Origin: Hymenoscyphus infarciens
Lineage: Eukaryota; Ascomycota; Leotiomycetes; Helotiales; Helotiaceae
NCBI GenBank assembly: GCA_001414345.1
Contig: LLCB01000282.1
Location: 1-64,000 of the forward strand
Length of the DNA stretch: 64,000 nt
Direction: 5' to 3'
Both the position numbers and the translations under genes were made by a program. The notes below the pieces were generated by a model. That model was not told the origin of the DNA, searched no databases, and was given only the letters and a program-made list of their open reading frames with translations. Below are positions 12,103 through 23,529 of the stretch, piece by piece. The first letter of the stretch is position 1. The number at the start of each line of letters is the position of its first letter.

Positions 12103-12560
12103 CAGTGTTGTTATAGTGTTATTATAATGAAATACTATAGCATTCTCGATTTTAAGGTTATCATAATATTCTAATGGTACATATTTATTTTTACTACTAT
12201 ACTACGGTAATATCGTGATATTATATATTATAATAGTTACCTGACTCGCCAACCTAAAACCCCACTTGAATGCTACTATGTCTCTGCGCCACATGAAGCT
12301 ATTCATAATTAACCTCTTCTTATCAACGCCGACTCTCCTATAAAACTTGGAAAAGAGTATAGATACATGGAAAACATGTATATGTCAAAGAGAATGATTA
12401 TTGAAAAAGCAAAGCTTACTTTGGTAAAGAATTGAGATTCCTTGGCAGTATCGTAACATTATTGATTCAACTACTAATGATATAAATAATAATACTATAT
12501 AATACCGTGGTGTTTGAACAAAGTGAGTTCCAACAATATTATCGTAGTAGTATGCTCAGA
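12103..12560. mobile_element. degenerate relative of the hAT element termini
   Basis: 12103-12235 starts CAGTGT and aligns over about 125 bp with the reverse complement of the right end of the hAT transposon at 43288-55625. About 12505-12560 aligns with the reverse complement of the subterminal left end of that element. The middle (about 12240-12490) is non-RIP-like and not recognised. I found no clean right terminus or 8-bp duplication, so this is a decayed non-autonomous copy. Confidence 0.5.
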
Positions 12561-12989
12561 ACTCCACAAAACCAACTCAAGCACTCTAAGGTTAATTGAT
12601 TAGTTGCTACTACTTTTACCTCTAGTAGAATTGTGGCGTGGTTTTAGAACATATCTCCCTAGAGTTGCAAGGACATGCAAATCTATGAAATTATATACAA
12701 AGGGCATGTCCTTATAAGACCCCAGAAAGCATTTCCAGTAGATGCGTAGCAAAGCTAAGCAACCGTGACTCTCCTCCTCCATTCAAGATAAGCACCGGGT
12801 ATTTCAGTGTGGAATCTCTCAAGTTTAGATAAGCCCGAGGGCGTACAGTTTCTGACGATATAGTGGCCATACGTGCTACGAAGGGTAGGCGGATGTTGAG
12901 GTTCTTATGAACCTGACAAAAGAAAGTGTGTTTAGTTTTTGTAAATGAATGAATGAATGTCTTCTCTGAAACTCAATAAGAGAAGCCCC

Positions 12990-13420
12990 AAGAGATACCT
13001 TCAGATTTACTCCAGTAAAAGAATCCAAATATCACTATTCTCAAACCCCTTTCCTACAACAGAAACCCTCAAAATGAACTCTGGCTCTCTGAAATAATAC
13101 TCCGAGGATTATCTTTAGATATATTCTAGTAAAAGCATCTCAATATCTCTATTATCAAACTCATTTCAGATACCAGAACATCTTAAAGCTAACTCTAGCA
13201 CGCCAGAAGAAAATTTCAAAGACCGTATCCAGATATATTCCAGTCAAAGCATTCAAATATCTCTAGTATGCAACTTATTTCCGAGAAAGAAACGCCCGTA
13301 GTCAACTAAGGCTCTCTTAAAAAGTACTTCAAGATTTGTATTCAAAGATATTCTAGTAAAAGCATCCAAAAATCTCTATTATGCAACTTGTTCCAAGAAA
13401 AATCGACCCAAATACCCCCA
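12990..13420. repeat. tandem repeat, about 116-bp unit, four diverged copies
   Basis: Copies begin near 13005, 13120, 13236 and 13350. Each has a segment like TATTC(T/C)AGTAAAAGCAT, then CAAATATCTCTATTAT, then CAACT(C/T)ATTTCC. Copies differ by scattered substitutions. No coding frame runs through them. Confidence 0.65.
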
Positions 13421-13741
13421 TTTAACTCCCCCACAACCCCAATTAGCCACCAGAAATGACGTACAAGGCTTTCCCGCTCAACGAAGCCCAGACAAAGCCT
13501 TTTTTTCGTGGATCACGGAAAGGGACAAGGGACTCGCCGGAAAATCCCTGCAACAAAGACCAAGTCAGCCACTAAGCGAGTTCTGATAGCAGCAGCAGCC
13601 AGCAGCTCTGAATGGGAAAAGCCCAATGGTTCCACTTTGGCCCACTAAAAAAGCCCTAACTTAACTCGTGCACAGCCTTCCAATCTTAAAACTTCAACGT
13701 CTCAAAAAGCATCTCGGATCCGTCAACGATCAACACACAAC

Positions 13742-14698
13742 ATGGCGACCCCAAACCCAACCCCCCACGACGCCAACATGGCGACTACGAACGAGGCCCA
13801 GCGCGTTGCTGTCCCTGCTGCCTCTGCCGTCCCTACCGTTCCCCTTGAAATACAACTCTTCCTTTCGGAAGGTACGATGCCTGTCGCACATCAGAAAGCC
13901 CTCTGCGTTTTTATGTACGACAACCAGACCGCTAGCACGCCTCGAGGATGCCCAATATGGAAGGAGTGGAATCATTTCCTCGATGATTTGAGATATACTC
14001 AACATCCGCTGAGTTCCGCGCAAAAAAGCAAGTTGCGAACGAAGGTTCAAGCAAAGATGAAGGCTTTCTGCAAGAAGATGGAGAAGGCCGGTGCGGTTCG
14101 AATTATCAAGCCCACAGATGCACATGGAAAGAAGCCAAAGGACAAGTTGGAGTTTGCTTCTTGGTGTGAGACGTGGAAGCTTGCGACGTGGGATGGAAGT
14201 TTGGAGAGACCTGATGGTTGGGATCGTGCTGGTTTTGCTGGAGAGGAAAAGGAAGCTGGTGAGTCACTACCTATGATTGTTCTATCGTGAGGAGAAGCTA
14301 ATTTGTGCAAAGCGGATGAAGTTCAAGACCAAGCAGCCGCAAACACCGATGAGCAAGATTGGGAGCACTTTGATGAACCCCTTCCTCCAACATGGATCAT
14401 CAATGAGGATGGTTGGGTTGTCAAGGATCCAGCTATCGTTGGTCCAGCATTCTTAAACGCAAGAGGTGTAGGTTATCTTGGTATAGCCGACGGCATCGCT
14501 GATGAGTATCGACGTCCTGCGAAGAATCTTCGTACTACCGGTCCCTCAAAACTTAAACGTGGTATTGAATGTTTGGCAGATCGCGAGGTACGTCTAGTCA
14601 AATCCCGGCATCGGAAACATAATCAAACATTGACTAACCCTCATTAGGCTTCTGCTGATGATACTCCTTCTGCTTCTCCTGTACCTGGCGAGAATTGA
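13742..14698 (+). CDS. N-domain member of the local gene family (280 aa, 3 exons)
   Basis: Exons 13742-14258, 14313-14587 and 14648-14698; introns have GTGAGT...AAAG and GTACGT...TTAG ends with CTAAT and CTAAC branch-like sites, and frames join cleanly. After a proline/alanine-rich leader, residues about 60-155 align with the N-domain of the 8036 and 41064 proteins: QKSKLRTKVQAKM, EKAGAV, FASWCETW and TWDGSLERPDGW. Instead of their C-domain, exon 2 encodes an acidic stretch and a different tail (PPTWIINEDGWVVKDP...). Function unknown. The many tryptophans in the core suggest a folded protein- or ligand-binding domain, which is inference only. Confidence 0.75.
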
Positions 14699-15911
14699 AG
14701 GACGCTTAGTTTAGACTGAGTGTTTTGAGAACAATTGACGGAAGAAAAGTATTTGAGCGTTTTAGCGTTGGATTTCTGAAGTTGGCTTGAAGCATCTTTA
14801 GTACTTGGGTCAGAAAGGCCAGACATGTTTCAACAAACAACCTTGGACTTTGATTAATACAGATGATTCAACCCTTAAAATATCTTCTTTGAAGTGATGG
14901 CTCCAATAAATGCAATGATAATTTTTAAATAATTCGAGGTATGACTCTGAAACACAGTAACACGACAGTTTAAGACACACGACTCACCGAATCGCTCTAA
15001 TCTTTTGCAATTCGGCATACAAAAATTACGAAAGTGGAAGAAGACCCGAGTTGAACAGTACTTCTTACCACTAGGACGCCAACAATAACATCTACGCGCA
15101 TACATAATTGCAACTTCTGATGGAATAGAAAAAAGGGACAGTAACCCAACGCCAATAAATGGAGAGGCTGTGGTTCCAAGGAACTCCTACTAAGCCGTGC
15201 CATGACGTTTGCACTCAACGACTGGTTGCGAACATCACTTGACCACAGTCTTTGGTGTGGACGAGGAGATCAAGAAACAATCTTCGATAATCGCTTTTTG
15301 AATAGCAAGAAATCCGATACTCGTACTTTTTTATAACAAGATTGAAGAACAAAGACCAAAATTCTTATCCCTCCCAATCCATACACGGGGAAAGAGAAGA
15401 TGAAGTAGAATTCGACGGGTTTCCTTATTGGCCAAACGGAGTGCTTTTGTTATCTTGGTATCTTCACGATGATCAAGAATGGAGTTGAGGTTGACGCAGG
15501 AGCCTCGGTAAAAAGGGGCCGATTTTGACACCTCTCAGCAGGCCACAGAATCAAGTAATACTTAACCACTTATAAATTAAAAGATGGAAGAATTATAGCA
15601 ATGACTAAAGCAAGTTAGAGAAACATTCCTAGAATTTTTTCACCTTTTTACAACGTCTTTTAGTGGTTGAAAAGTCTTCACATAATCTAGCGCACAGACA
15701 TCAAAATCGGCCTGGTTTTACCACTGTACATACCCGTAGAGCCTCGGTCACCCCAACTTTGGAACCCTTAGCGTGTGGGGTAGGGCGCATAGCTACGGTT
15801 CCCGAGACGTCAGAGGGCAGTCTAACCAACCATCTCTCACCTATTCCCTCTCTAACCTGTCAATAACCACTAGGAACTCCACACTGGTCTTTCCGTCCTC
15901 CCCTCCAGACA
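14699..15911. other. intergenic region
   Basis: Between the family gene and the acyl-CoA ligase. Short frames on both strands lack support. Confidence 0.45.
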
Positions 15912-16079
15912 ATGAGCAAGCTTATTAGCGTTATTAGTGGCATAGTCCTCTCCTGCATAACCGTTCACTGGTTCTCCCTCTACATCATCTGGATTCCGTC
16001 TCTCGACCTGCCTCTCTTCTTACTTATTGTCATACTCAATCTGCTACAATGCCTACCGATTCCTCCTACCCAAAGTTAG
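15912..16079 (+). promoter_or_regulatory. upstream ORF overlapping the acyl-CoA ligase start
   Basis: An ATG at 15912 opens a 55-codon frame that ends at 16079, 31 bases beyond the ligase ATG at 16049 and in another frame. The predicted peptide is strongly hydrophobic (for example ITVHWFSLYIIWIPSLDLPL). If transcribed with the gene, it would force scanning ribosomes past or back to the main start. It could be chance, or the transcript may start downstream of 15912. Confidence 0.3.
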
Positions 16080-17835
16080 ACATTCCGGATGTGGATATCT
16101 GGACCTTCCTTTTCGAGAGACCCGACTCGCAGAGGCAATTTCCCGAGGATAAATGTGAGGGGCTGATTTCCATACCCACTCTACGGGAATAGTACAATAC
16201 TAATTGTTTACCTTTCACAGTAATCTACAACGACCCCGAAGCAAAACGCACGTACACCTATGCCCAAGTCCGAAGCACAGCCATTGAATTCGGAAAAGGA
16301 TTAAGATCCAATTGGGATTGGAAGAAAGGAGATGTGCTAGCACTCTTCACACCAAACTGCGTCGACACACCAGCAATAACATGGGGAACACTATGGGCTG
16401 GTGGAATACTGTCGCCCGCAAACCCCGGGTATACCGCAGATGAACTGGCCTTTCAGCTGAAAGACTCGGGAGCGAAAGGGTTGGTCACACAGAAACCGTT
16501 TTTGAGTACAGCCCGGGAAGCTTGCAAGAAGGCTGGTATCGATGAAGACCGGATTATTCTCATGGGCGAGGAGAAGGATGAGACTTTCCGATTTAAACAC
16601 TTCTCTGCGATCAAGAATCTTGCCGGAACCTCGAGATACCGGAAGGTGAAGATAAATGCTAAGAAAGACCTGGCATTTTTGGTATACAGCTCGGGAACTA
16701 CTGGACATCCAAAGGGTGTTATGTTGTCGCATTCAAATATCGTGTCCAATGTCATGATGGGAAATGTCAGCGAAGGCAGCAATTTGAAATGGAACGGCGG
16801 GAAAGATGACAAGGGAGATCAAATCCTGGCTTTCTTGCCCTTCTTCCATATTTACGTATGTAAATCACGATTCCCGCACTATACCAAAACTAATTGAATA
16901 TCCAGGGTCTTACTTGTCTGGTTCACCAAGCCCTATTTTCCGGCTGGACACTCGTCGTAATGCCGAAATTTGATCTCGAAAAATTCTGTTCCCATATCCA
17001 AAATCTCCACATCACATTCGCATACGTCGTACCACCCGTTGTTTTACTCCTCGGAAAACACCCCATCGTATCAAACTACGACCTCTCCTCCATCCGCATG
17101 TTGAACTCCGGAGCTGCTCCTCTAACACGAGATATCGTCGACGCAGTCTGGAAAAGACACAAGATACCAGTAAAGCAAGGTTACGGACTCTCTGAAACAT
17201 CCCCCACAACACACACCCAACGCTGGGAAGACTGGCAAACCTCAATTGGCTCTGTCGGAACCCTCCTCCCAAATCAAACATCCAAATACATGTCCGCAGA
17301 AGAAAAAGAAGTCCCAGCCGGTCAAACAGGCGAACTCTGGATCAAAGGTCCCAATGTCTTCCAAGGCTATCTCAATAACCCCACCGGAACAGCAAATGCC
17401 CTAACCCCCGATGGATATTTCAAAACCGGTGATGTAGGACACCAAGACGCGAATGGAAATTTCTGGATCACGGATCGTGTCAAGGAACTCATCAAATACA
17501 AGGGATTCCAAGTTCCTCCTGCGGAACTCGAGGGTCTCTTACTCAGTCATCCGGATGTTGATGATGCTGCTGTTATTGGGGTTTATAATCCCGATCAGGC
17601 TACGGAGGTTCCGAGGGCTTTTATTACGCCTAGAAAGGGGGTGGAGGGAAGTAAGGCCAAGGGACAGGAAATTGTGGATTGGTTGGCGACAAAGGTTGCT
17701 AGCCATAAGAAGTTGAGGGGCGGTGTGACTTTTGTTGATGAGATTCCTAAGAGTGCTAGTGGAAAGTTGCTCAGGAGGGTGTTGAGGGATAGGGTTAAGG
17801 AGGAAGAGAAGAAGGGGTTGCCTTCTAAACTATAA
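16049..17835 (+). CDS. 4-coumarate-CoA-ligase-like acyl-CoA synthetase, peroxisomal (556 aa)
   Basis: ANL-superfamily enzyme that activates a carboxylic acid with ATP to an acyl-AMP and then transfers it to CoA. Exons 16049-16154, 16221-16855 and 16906-17835 join in frame. Visible motifs: P-loop YSSGTTGHPKGVMLSHSN (about residues 191-208), GYGLSETSP, YFKTGDVG, ITDRVKELIKYKGFQVPP linking to the mobile C-domain, and the catalytic lysine region IPKSASGKLLRR. The protein ends in SKL, a type 1 peroxisomal targeting signal, so a role in fatty-acid or aromatic-acid activation inside peroxisomes is likely. Length and motif order are normal for fungal 4CL-like ligases. The substrate cannot be read from sequence. 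An upstream ORF overlaps its start. Confidence 0.92.
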
Positions 17836-18869
17836 ACTGAGACTTTACCTATGTAGATGTCATTTTCGGGTCCCTGGGAAGGCTGGGTTTGTAGAGGTGG
17901 TTTGGGTAGATAGGTAGTTAAGCATTGTGTTCGACTTGGCTCGACCTAAACTCGTCGCCACCCGCCTAATTCTTGCAAGCTGAATCTTCGTTTTGCTCTT
18001 CTCCCCTGATATCCAAGCTTACATCCTCATCCAATGCTCCAACAACTAAACCTGGCAGTGTCGATTCCCTAATTACTTCAAAGACACATGTTCATGTACA
18101 CCTTGCGCGTTGAAAGATGCTTGCATGAGCGGAAATTGAATATCACTCAACCACAGGATTGATGTTGCGTTTTATATCAAGGATTTGCTTGAGCACGGAA
18201 GTTGAGAGTCGAAGGCGCTTCTTCTCTCTTTTCTTACCACTTGGTCTTATGCAGAATTACATCGTGTGTACAGTGCTGGTGCTTGTGCTGGAAAGGCATC
18301 CCCAAAACACAAACCCCCCAGACACTATGAACGCTACCTATAAGTAAAACGTAACCCGGGTTGTTAGTAACATTTAATTCAACCGCGTAATTAATTTCGA
18401 CGGACGTCTGACATTGGAAAAGATCTCGAGAGAGTTGGATACACGTATAACTCGATTGAGAAAAAACGGAAAAATACCGGTAAAATACGATGGAACGGAG
18501 AAATGACTCTTTCATTACATTTACAAGTTTCATCTTGGAATTCTCAGCGTTGTCTAGTATCTAAGATGACCATTGATTTTGGGATGTCCGCAGCTTTCTG
18601 GAACAATACGAACCATTGACCTAAACATTCTGGAAAATCCAAGTAATTATTTTAGATATTTGGAAGAAGTAGGTTTGGTTGTCCTGAAAGGATAAAACAA
18701 CGAGAGTTAATGGATTTCCAAAAAGGATACATTCCGTGTCACGTGTAAGGAGGAGTTACTGTCACGTGTAGATTGCAGATAATAATTTGAAGCTGTTGAT
18801 CTTGGATCTTCATTGCGATAGCGACGACGACATCTCTTTTTCTCGGGTGTTAGTTTTGATTTCATCACA
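17836..18869. other. intergenic region between ligase and ATP11 genes
   Basis: 3' flank of the ligase and promoter side of ATP11. No supported gene. Confidence 0.5.
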
Positions 18870-19913
18870 ATGGCAAGCTTTCGAGTTCCCACATTACGGA
18901 ATGTCGTTTCCGGAGCAGCACCATATCTGCGAACAACACAGCGTCGATGGGCGCAAGTTCATGATATCCGTTTCCTTGCCACGGATCAGTCGAGTCGAAT
19001 TCTCGAAAAGTACAAGGAGAAATTGAGCAAGAAAGCAAAAGAGTACGCTCTGCCAACCTCTACTCAATGCCTCCCTGCCAATTGTTAGCATCCAGCAAGC
19101 TAATTGAACTTCCCAAATAGAGAAGGACTCCAAGACATCAGAGAGCTCCAAGAACGCTACAAAGACAAAATCCTCGACCTAAAAAAGAAAGCCTCGATCC
19201 CCCTTCCAACTCTCACACCACCCTCCTCACCCCTCGATACCTCCTCTCCCTTTCCACCACCCCCTCCTGCCCCTACACCCCAAACCCCACCGACGAGCAA
19301 TACCCCCTCGAAATCGCCGGGGATCAAGACCCTATCTTCATACATCGACATCGAGAAATCCCTCGCCCTCCCCCTCAAAGAACTCGAAACAATCTGGCGT
19401 CTCCGACACGCCTCCTCCCCGCAATCCCTCTGCGCCGTCATACCATTAGAAGCATGGACACCCATAGAAAGCACCGCAAAATCCCACCCACAGTTCATTC
19501 TCCCCCTCCCTAAAGCAAGCTTCTCCGATAGCACCCCTGATTCAACTCCTCTCCCTACAGAAATTCATATATTACAATGGTCATTCCCCGCCCCTCAAAC
19601 CGTAACAGTTATCTTCACGCATCTAGCGGAATACAAGATCAAAGGACAGTATTCGGAGCCGCATACGACTGTGACTTTTCACACTGAGATGGTGAAAGAG
19701 AAGGGGTTGGTAATGATGACGGGGGAGGTTACGGAGGGGAGGGGGGTGAGTGTGGATGAGGCGAAGTGGTTGGCTATGTGTTTGCAGAAGTTTTATGGGG
19801 TGCAGAGTTATGAGGGGGATGGGATTAGGAGGAGGTTGGTGGAGGAGTTTGGGAGGGGGGATGAGGGGTTTAGGTTGGAGACCTTAATTGAGGAGGCGGA
19901 GAAGGTTGTTTGA
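18870..19913 (+). CDS. atp11: mitochondrial F1-ATPase assembly factor ATP11 (321 aa)
   Basis: Homologue of yeast Atp11/human ATPAF1, the chaperone that binds free F1 beta subunits in the mitochondrial matrix before ATP synthase assembly. Two exons, 18870-19042 and 19121-19913; the intron is GTACGC...ATAG with a CTAAT branch site. An arginine-rich, acid-free leader (MASFRVPTLRNVVSGAAPYL, RRWAQ) fits a mitochondrial presequence. A charged helix (about 45-80) and a proline/serine/threonine-rich linker (about 84-125) precede the ATP11 domain, seen in LSSYIDIEKSLALPLKELET and IWRLRHA and running to the C-terminus. Length matches fungal family members. Codon use at the 3' end is very G-rich. Confidence 0.9.
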
Positions 19914-21748
19914 GCGAAATATAAGGGGTAGAGGGCGGGTGTATAACATGATGTATGAAGCGTGTACACGTTGTATAGCTGGACTCAGAATGTGTCTGGT
20001 TCATACACAAGATAGTGTAGGAATATAATGAAGTCATGTTCGTTAGAAGGCAAGTGCCACTGCCAACCTAAGTATTATTCTCAATCAAGAATTGGAGCAC
20101 ATTTATATTTTCTGGATTCTCTTACATCTTCTCGCTTTTGTTCCTTGAAGATGTTCTGCAATTCGTGTATACCTTACCCTTGTTCTCGGTTGTTCGTCTC
20201 CACCCCATTTAAAATTAACTAACTAACAATAACAACTTATGAAGAAGACGAAAAGGTCTTCATATCTTCTTTGCTAAAACCCCCGGGTTTTAACGAATTA
20301 TAAAAGCCCCCTTTGCTCCTCACTTTTTAGATCATTACTATAGAAATAACCCGGAATTGGGGTACTTTGTAGGGTTCTCGTTCTTCCTCATGGGGTTGGC
20401 TGACTCTTCAATTATCATTTTTTGGCGGATGCGAGTCCCTGAATCGAATTTATTGTAGTTTGGATCTTGGGATCGGGTTGAAGTAGTCCTCGGCAGCACG
20501 TGGGATCTTTCAGTGTTGAAAGATAACCTGCCGTCGAATTACCTTCCCTCTTTCACAATTCGTTGATTGGCCTTTTCGAGATTATTGAAGTTGTTTAGGT
20601 AGTTGATCTGTCACTCTTGATTTCAGGAAGGCTTAGAAGTCTTCTTTACCACGGCCGACCCTTGTTGAATGCATGTTGAATGCGACTGTGTTTGAATCTT
20701 GTGGGCGGGAGACTCGTACATCTTCCCGTTTTGGGTCCTTGGAGATACACGCTTCTCGCGCACCTCACTCCAGTTACGGCACCTCTTCTGCTTTCGCTTT
20801 TTTGTTGACAGACATTGTCAAGAATAACGTACTACTAGGTTGCTTATACGATGCCTAATCAGTTAATTTGGGTTAAAAGGAGACAGGGTTCCACCAACCA
20901 TTTTAGTATAATTACAAAACCAGCGTTAAGGTCCTTTTATAAGTTGTTCTTCCAGGCAGGCTATTAGCTTACTTTCTTCTATTCTTTCTAAGATGGATAT
21001 AAGAGTCCGGAGTCGCTCGTCTTGTGTTCTTGGCCTTTGGTCGATGGTTTGGAGGTTGTGTCAAGCAATACGAGGTGGGGGATTTAGTGTCGAAGGAGTG
21101 TTTGCTGTCGAATATCTCTTCTTTACTCCGTCTAGTTGATCTTCTCGCCCCCTCTCAAGAAGCTGATCTTGTTAAAAGCATGCAACTCACATGCTACTGC
21201 GGGTCGTTGTATCGGGTTCTCACTCCCCCCCCCCCCCATAACACCCACCTCTCGGTGTTCAGTCATTTATTTGTGTGGCGTTGCATTTTAGGGCGGTGTT
21301 GAAGTCTTACATTGTACTTTATATCTGACACCTTTGGTTTTAGAATATTCTTTGACTTTCTTTTCCTAGCTGTAGGCTTTGACGGGAATATTGTGAGCGA
21401 GTTGGCTTGTTTGGGAGGGATTTGTTTCTTCTCAATCGGTCGGCTGTCCAAAGTCTCTTACTGACCAAACTTTTTCTTGCTTCTCCGATCTTCCGCTTCT
21501 ATCGAGCCAAAAATTTCCTATCATACCAGATCCATGTCCCCTGTTTCTCTGTGGTCCCTATTATTGTCTACCTCACTTCCACGGCCAAGCCAACAGCCGT
21601 CAACAAACTCTCAACACTACCAAATTACTATAAAACACACGCATACACACCCTTTTGAAACCCGCACTGATACCAGCTTGTCATACAAATCTGATAGGTT
21701 TCTCTTTTTATTTTCTTGTACATATACTTGCGGGAGTCACTAGGATGA
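19914..21748. other. long intergenic region with three related segments
   Basis: No supported gene. Segments near 20500, 21083 and 21800 share the pattern TTTCAGTGT(C/T)GAA ... C(C/T)GTCGA(A/G)T(T/A), which suggests diverged copies of one sequence. A run of about 13 C occurs near 21225. Short frames on both strands are not convincing. Confidence 0.4.
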
Positions 21749-21947
21749 CTATAAAGTTGTTTGAGGTGTAGAGATAATTTGAGATGGCTCGATGGGTACT
21801 TTCAGTGTCGAATATTGTTTCCCCGTCGAGTTAGTTTTGCTCTGTTGTTTTGATATTCCTGGGAGTTGTTGAGTAAGGGTACTTTTCTTCATGCTATTAG
21901 TTGCTTTGGGCGGACGCAGGAGTTCATGGGTCTTCCAACCTTCTTTT

Positions 21948-22556
21948 CTAGTGGCACCCTCCCACAAAAATGTCATAAGCTCTTCTGAATTCATGCCTAT
22001 CTCTTGAGAAAGACCACTGAGGCGATTGGTTTCTTTTATCTGTGTTATCTGTGGCTTGGAAGGGCTCAAATACCCGGAAAGATTTCTTACCAGAAAGTCG
22101 CCATGGACAGAAAAATTCAAGCAAATGATCCTGTGATTTTAGGATTCTGTCTCTGAAAGTCGGGTATGCAAAAAGTTCACGTCCTATCCCAAACCATTGC
22201 GCACATTGCCCTGTAAAAGCAAATGCAAGGTTTGGCTGAAGAGTAGGTGATAATGCTGGCTTTGAAGCAGCATCCCTCAGATTTGACAGTTGTTCAATAG
22301 AGTTCGCAACAACATATGACTTCCAAGGGAGGACACTCCGTCGACTGTAGAGTGTAAACGCTAAATTCTCCAGGTAACCGGGGATTTGGTTCTTGGTGAG
22401 TTTAGCGAAATGGGAAGCGTAAGACGCAATGACATCAATCAGAGATCTCTTATTGGCAGCCGGCCAAACGAAGACCCTTGGAGTACCTGGATATATAGAA
22501 AGTGGGCGTGATGTAGATATCGTATCAATGGTATCGATGCCATTCGTTTCGCTCAC
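21948..22556 (-). pseudogene. polyketide synthase fragment (KS-AT linker and start of acyltransferase)
   Basis: The frame contains PGTPRVFVWPAANKRSL, typical of the linker after the ketosynthase domain of type I iterative PKSs, then LAFAFTGQCAQWFGIGRELF. That matches the start of the acyltransferase domain (usual FTGQGAQW; here Gly to Cys) and runs to a CPW. After CPW the sequence no longer resembles PKS. The catalytic GHSxG of the acyltransferase and the whole ketosynthase are absent. It is a relic of a PKS gene of about 2000 codons, lying upstream of nothing intact. The P450 at 23530-25551 on the same strand may be its former cluster partner. Confidence 0.7.
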
Positions 22557-23529
22557 AACCCCCTTTGAAACTAAATTTTAGTATGGCACAGCGGCCGTGC
22601 GATTACATTTAGTTCAGGGGGGGAAGAGACAGATCTATTGCCACCTTGCAAATAATTAAAATCGTATGTTGATGAATAGACTAAACTATTTAGTTAGCAA
22701 TTCGACGATCAATGGGCGATTCACGTCTACAGCCACTCCTTGGACATACAGTACTTGTACGTTGGGCAAAAAAAGGGGCAGGCAGATACGAACTTCGAAA
22801 ATGCAGTGCCGCAACCGGTTATTTTCACTCGCGAGGTCCCCAACAACCGGCCAAATCCGAGATAAACTTCAAAGAGCCACCATTCACATCGATTGTATCG
22901 TATATTTGGGATTTCAGCTCCATTCCTGCTAAAACGCTACGCCACAGGGCTGCATGAGTCCAGCTGTCCGCTTCTGCAACCACACAGACTGAGGGAGGTT
23001 ATTCGTTGGATAAGAGCACACATGAGGCACAGAACTAACCTTGACCCCAGTAATCCAGTTGATGGTCCTGTCCTCTTTCCGATTTGAGCACCTCGATATC
23101 ACTGCGATAGCGAGGCAGTTTAACGCACATGGGAGGCATAGCTATGTGCCAAGCGACCTGATTACGATGATCCATCAACAGTATCCATGAGCAGCAGGGT
23201 CGCCCGGATTAGGGAGGATCGTGGAATATCTCTGTTCCAATTAAAAATAACAGTAGAGTTCAATAGAGGTTCGGTATGTGGTACCTGCACCCTTCTTCAT
23301 TGTGCCTGTTTCACAATTCGCAGTGAGTTTTGACGGGACTCAGACTTCAAGACGAAGATTCCGATCCTCTTTGGCTCAAGATTTGGGCGCCAAATCATGA
23401 AGGAAATTTCAGTTGTCACAATGAAAGGCCCAAATGCATCATGGTATGATAAAATTATTTAGGACAAGAAAGCAAAATAACTGCTGCTCTCATGTTTACA
23501 AAGGGGAAACTAAGATATCAAGAAGGAAG
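22557..23529. other. region between PKS relic and P450, no supported gene
   Basis: It may hold further decayed PKS sequence, but I could not identify any. Short plus-strand frames (for example 22666-23087) have no domain features. Confidence 0.4.

Noticed and set aside
20028..21743. Several plus-strand ORFs of 60-90 codons
   Set aside because: No family resemblance and mutual overlap; the region fits non-coding DNA with decayed repeats.
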